Assembly: GCA_002401055.1 (NCBI GenBank) | Contig: NVRZ01000153.1 | Span: forward strand, 1-7,322 | DNA: 7,322 nucleotides | Source: Bacteroidota bacterium | GTDB lineage: Bacteria > Bacteroidota > Bacteroidia > NORP154 | Reading direction: 5' to 3' | In this document: in pieces, positions 6,802-7,322 of the stretch | How the letters are laid out: the number at the start of each line of letters is the position of its first letter | Numbering within the stretch: position 1 is the first letter of the stretch | Program-made: the position numbers and the translations under genes | Notes under the pieces: generated by a model | Database searches by the model: none | What the model was told of the DNA's origin: nothing | What the model saw: only the letters and a program-made list of their open reading frames with translations

Positions 6802-7008
6802 AAGTAATAGTTTAACCTGGAGTGTCTTGCTACGTTAATAATGCCCTAAATGTTCCTTTATCTTAATACAAGTATACTAAATTACAGATAGAAAGTCAAC
6901 AAACCCCAATAAGAACATACTAACAAACAGACGCAAAAGCAGGTGTAATGGTTGCCTGAGGAGACAGTTTCTGAAAATTTAAAAAAATATGATGAATGGC
7001 CAGAGCCA
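6802..7008. other. Intergenic region between the upstream gene and the adhesin operon
   Basis: An AT-rich gap of 207 bp. It contains the candidate terminator at its right end and the candidate promoter in its middle. In the rest (about 6900-6980, and the leader 6802-6864) I see no gene, riboswitch-like fold or repeat. The small-protein start has no Shine-Dalgarno sequence, only AT-rich bases before the ATG, as usual in Bacteroidota. Confidence 0.6.
6871..6899 (-). promoter_or_regulatory. Candidate promoter for the small-protein/giant-adhesin operon
   Basis: On the minus strand TTGACT (6894-6899) is followed by a 17-bp spacer and TATACT (6871-6876), a sigma70-like arrangement with one mismatch in each box. 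The same bases also fit the Bacteroidota pattern: a TTG, 20 bp, then TATACTTG (6869-6876), one mismatch from TAnnTTTG. Transcription would begin near 6864 and give a leader of roughly 60 nt before the ATG at 6801. It lies in the AT-rich gap between the upstream gene and the small secreted-protein gene. Confidence 0.5.
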
Positions 7009-7010
7009 TT
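6981..7010 (-). terminator. Possible weak terminator of the upstream T9SS-protein gene
   Basis: On the minus strand a perfect 6-bp stem, AATGGC-TCTG-GCCATT (6995-7010), overlaps the last two bases of the stop codon. After 7 nt there is a run of seven T (6981-6987). The stem is short and the gap to the T run is longer than in a textbook terminator, so the call is tentative. Its place right after the upstream gene supports it. Confidence 0.35.
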
Positions 7011-7322
7011 AGCGGAACAATGTTACGTGGCCAATGTACTGGTGTTTTTGCCCGGCAGATTTTTTGGTGTCAATGGTTTTTATAACCCAAATATAGACGT
7101 CAGATTGAGCCTGCTTATTGCCATTATTAGCCTTCCCATCCCAGGGGTTATTAATATCATCGGTTTTAAAGATCGTATCTCCCCAACGATTATAAATATG
7201 CATCGTATATTCGAATTTCGGGTCTGTAAATCCAATTCCCAGAGGGAAAAATGTGTCGTTTATGCCATCTCCATTTGGGGTAAACGCGTTGGGCATAAAC
7301 AGCGTGTAATCGCCCTCAATGG
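7009..7322 (-). CDS. C-terminal end of a T9SS type B sorted secreted protein (5' end beyond window)
   Basis: Seen: 103 codons in an open frame from the right edge to TAA at 7009-7011. The visible part is nearly all one domain: NAFTPNGDGINDTF, IYNRWGDTIF, WDGKANNG, DVYIWVIK and the terminal YIGHVTLFR. Known: this is the gliding-motility-associated C-terminal domain (type B T9SS sorting domain, TIGR04131/CHU_C class), which directs a Sec-exported protein through the type IX secretion system to the cell surface or medium. The Met at 7294-7296 is internal, because the frame and the family pattern (EGDYTLFMPNAF) continue upstream of it. The rest of the protein, and thus its function, lies outside the window. 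It points the same way as the other genes but is separated from them by about 200 bp with a candidate terminator and promoter. Confidence 0.93.
   Translation of the reverse strand, partial: IEGDYTLFMPNAFTPNGDGINDTFFPLGIGFTDPKFEYTMHIYNRWGDTIFKTDDINNPWDGKANNGNKQAQSDVYIWVIKTIDTKKSAGQKHQYIGHVTLFR

Noticed and set aside
7009..7296. A complete 95-residue protein starting at the ATG at 7294-7296.
   Set aside because: The frame stays open to the window edge and the residues before this Met fit the sorting-domain pattern. It is the tail of a longer protein.
1..7322. A new defence, toxin-antitoxin or mobile system.
   Set aside because: No nuclease, transposase, integrase, toxin pair, inverted terminal repeats or RNA gene could be seen; the content is surface-protein genes only.

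Overview
The window looks like a Bacteroidota chromosome, most likely a T9SS-bearing lineage of the Flavobacteriales/Chitinophagales kind. The grounds are an upstream gene ending in a gliding-motility-associated (type B) T9SS sorting domain, a giant gene built from SprB-type and PKD-type repeats, AT-rich translation starts without a Shine-Dalgarno sequence, and a signal peptide ending in A-Q. No species can be named from this sequence. All real genes lie on the minus strand, so the window reads right to left.

Right edge, 7009-7322: the last 103 codons of a secreted protein, consisting almost wholly of a type B T9SS C-terminal domain. A small hairpin at its stop codon may terminate its transcript. 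A gap of about 200 bp (6802-7008) follows and holds a good candidate promoter (TTGACT-17 bp-TATACT at 6871-6899). Next come a 158-residue secreted protein of unknown function (6325-6801) and, 17 bp of spacer-scale distance later (6307-6324), the start of a giant gene. The last two probably form one transcription unit.

Left, 1-6306: the first 2102 codons of the giant gene, open through the left edge with no internal stop (every codon read). Order: signal peptide (residues 1-33), a Cys-rich N-terminal region with 13 cysteines (34-180), four PKD-like repeats of exactly 85-residue period (181-509), one SprB-type repeat (511-586), one classical PKD domain with a WDFGD motif (587-664), then 19 more SprB-type repeats of 75-78 residues (one spaced at 88), the last cut by the window edge. 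By analogy with SprB of Flavobacterium johnsoniae it is probably a T9SS-exported filamentous surface adhesin. Its own sorting domain would lie beyond the window.

The most interesting signals are inside this giant protein. Two cysteines of the SprB repeat are present or absent together in all 19 complete repeats. In three repeats the pair moves to a new place by +5 on one side and -5 on the other, as expected for a disulfide sliding along an antiparallel beta ladder. A variant repeat type recurs at positions 4, 8, 12 and 18. The exported part has only 8 Lys/Arg in about 2070 residues, including a 915-residue run with none. No defence system, RNA gene, insertion sequence or CRISPR was found.
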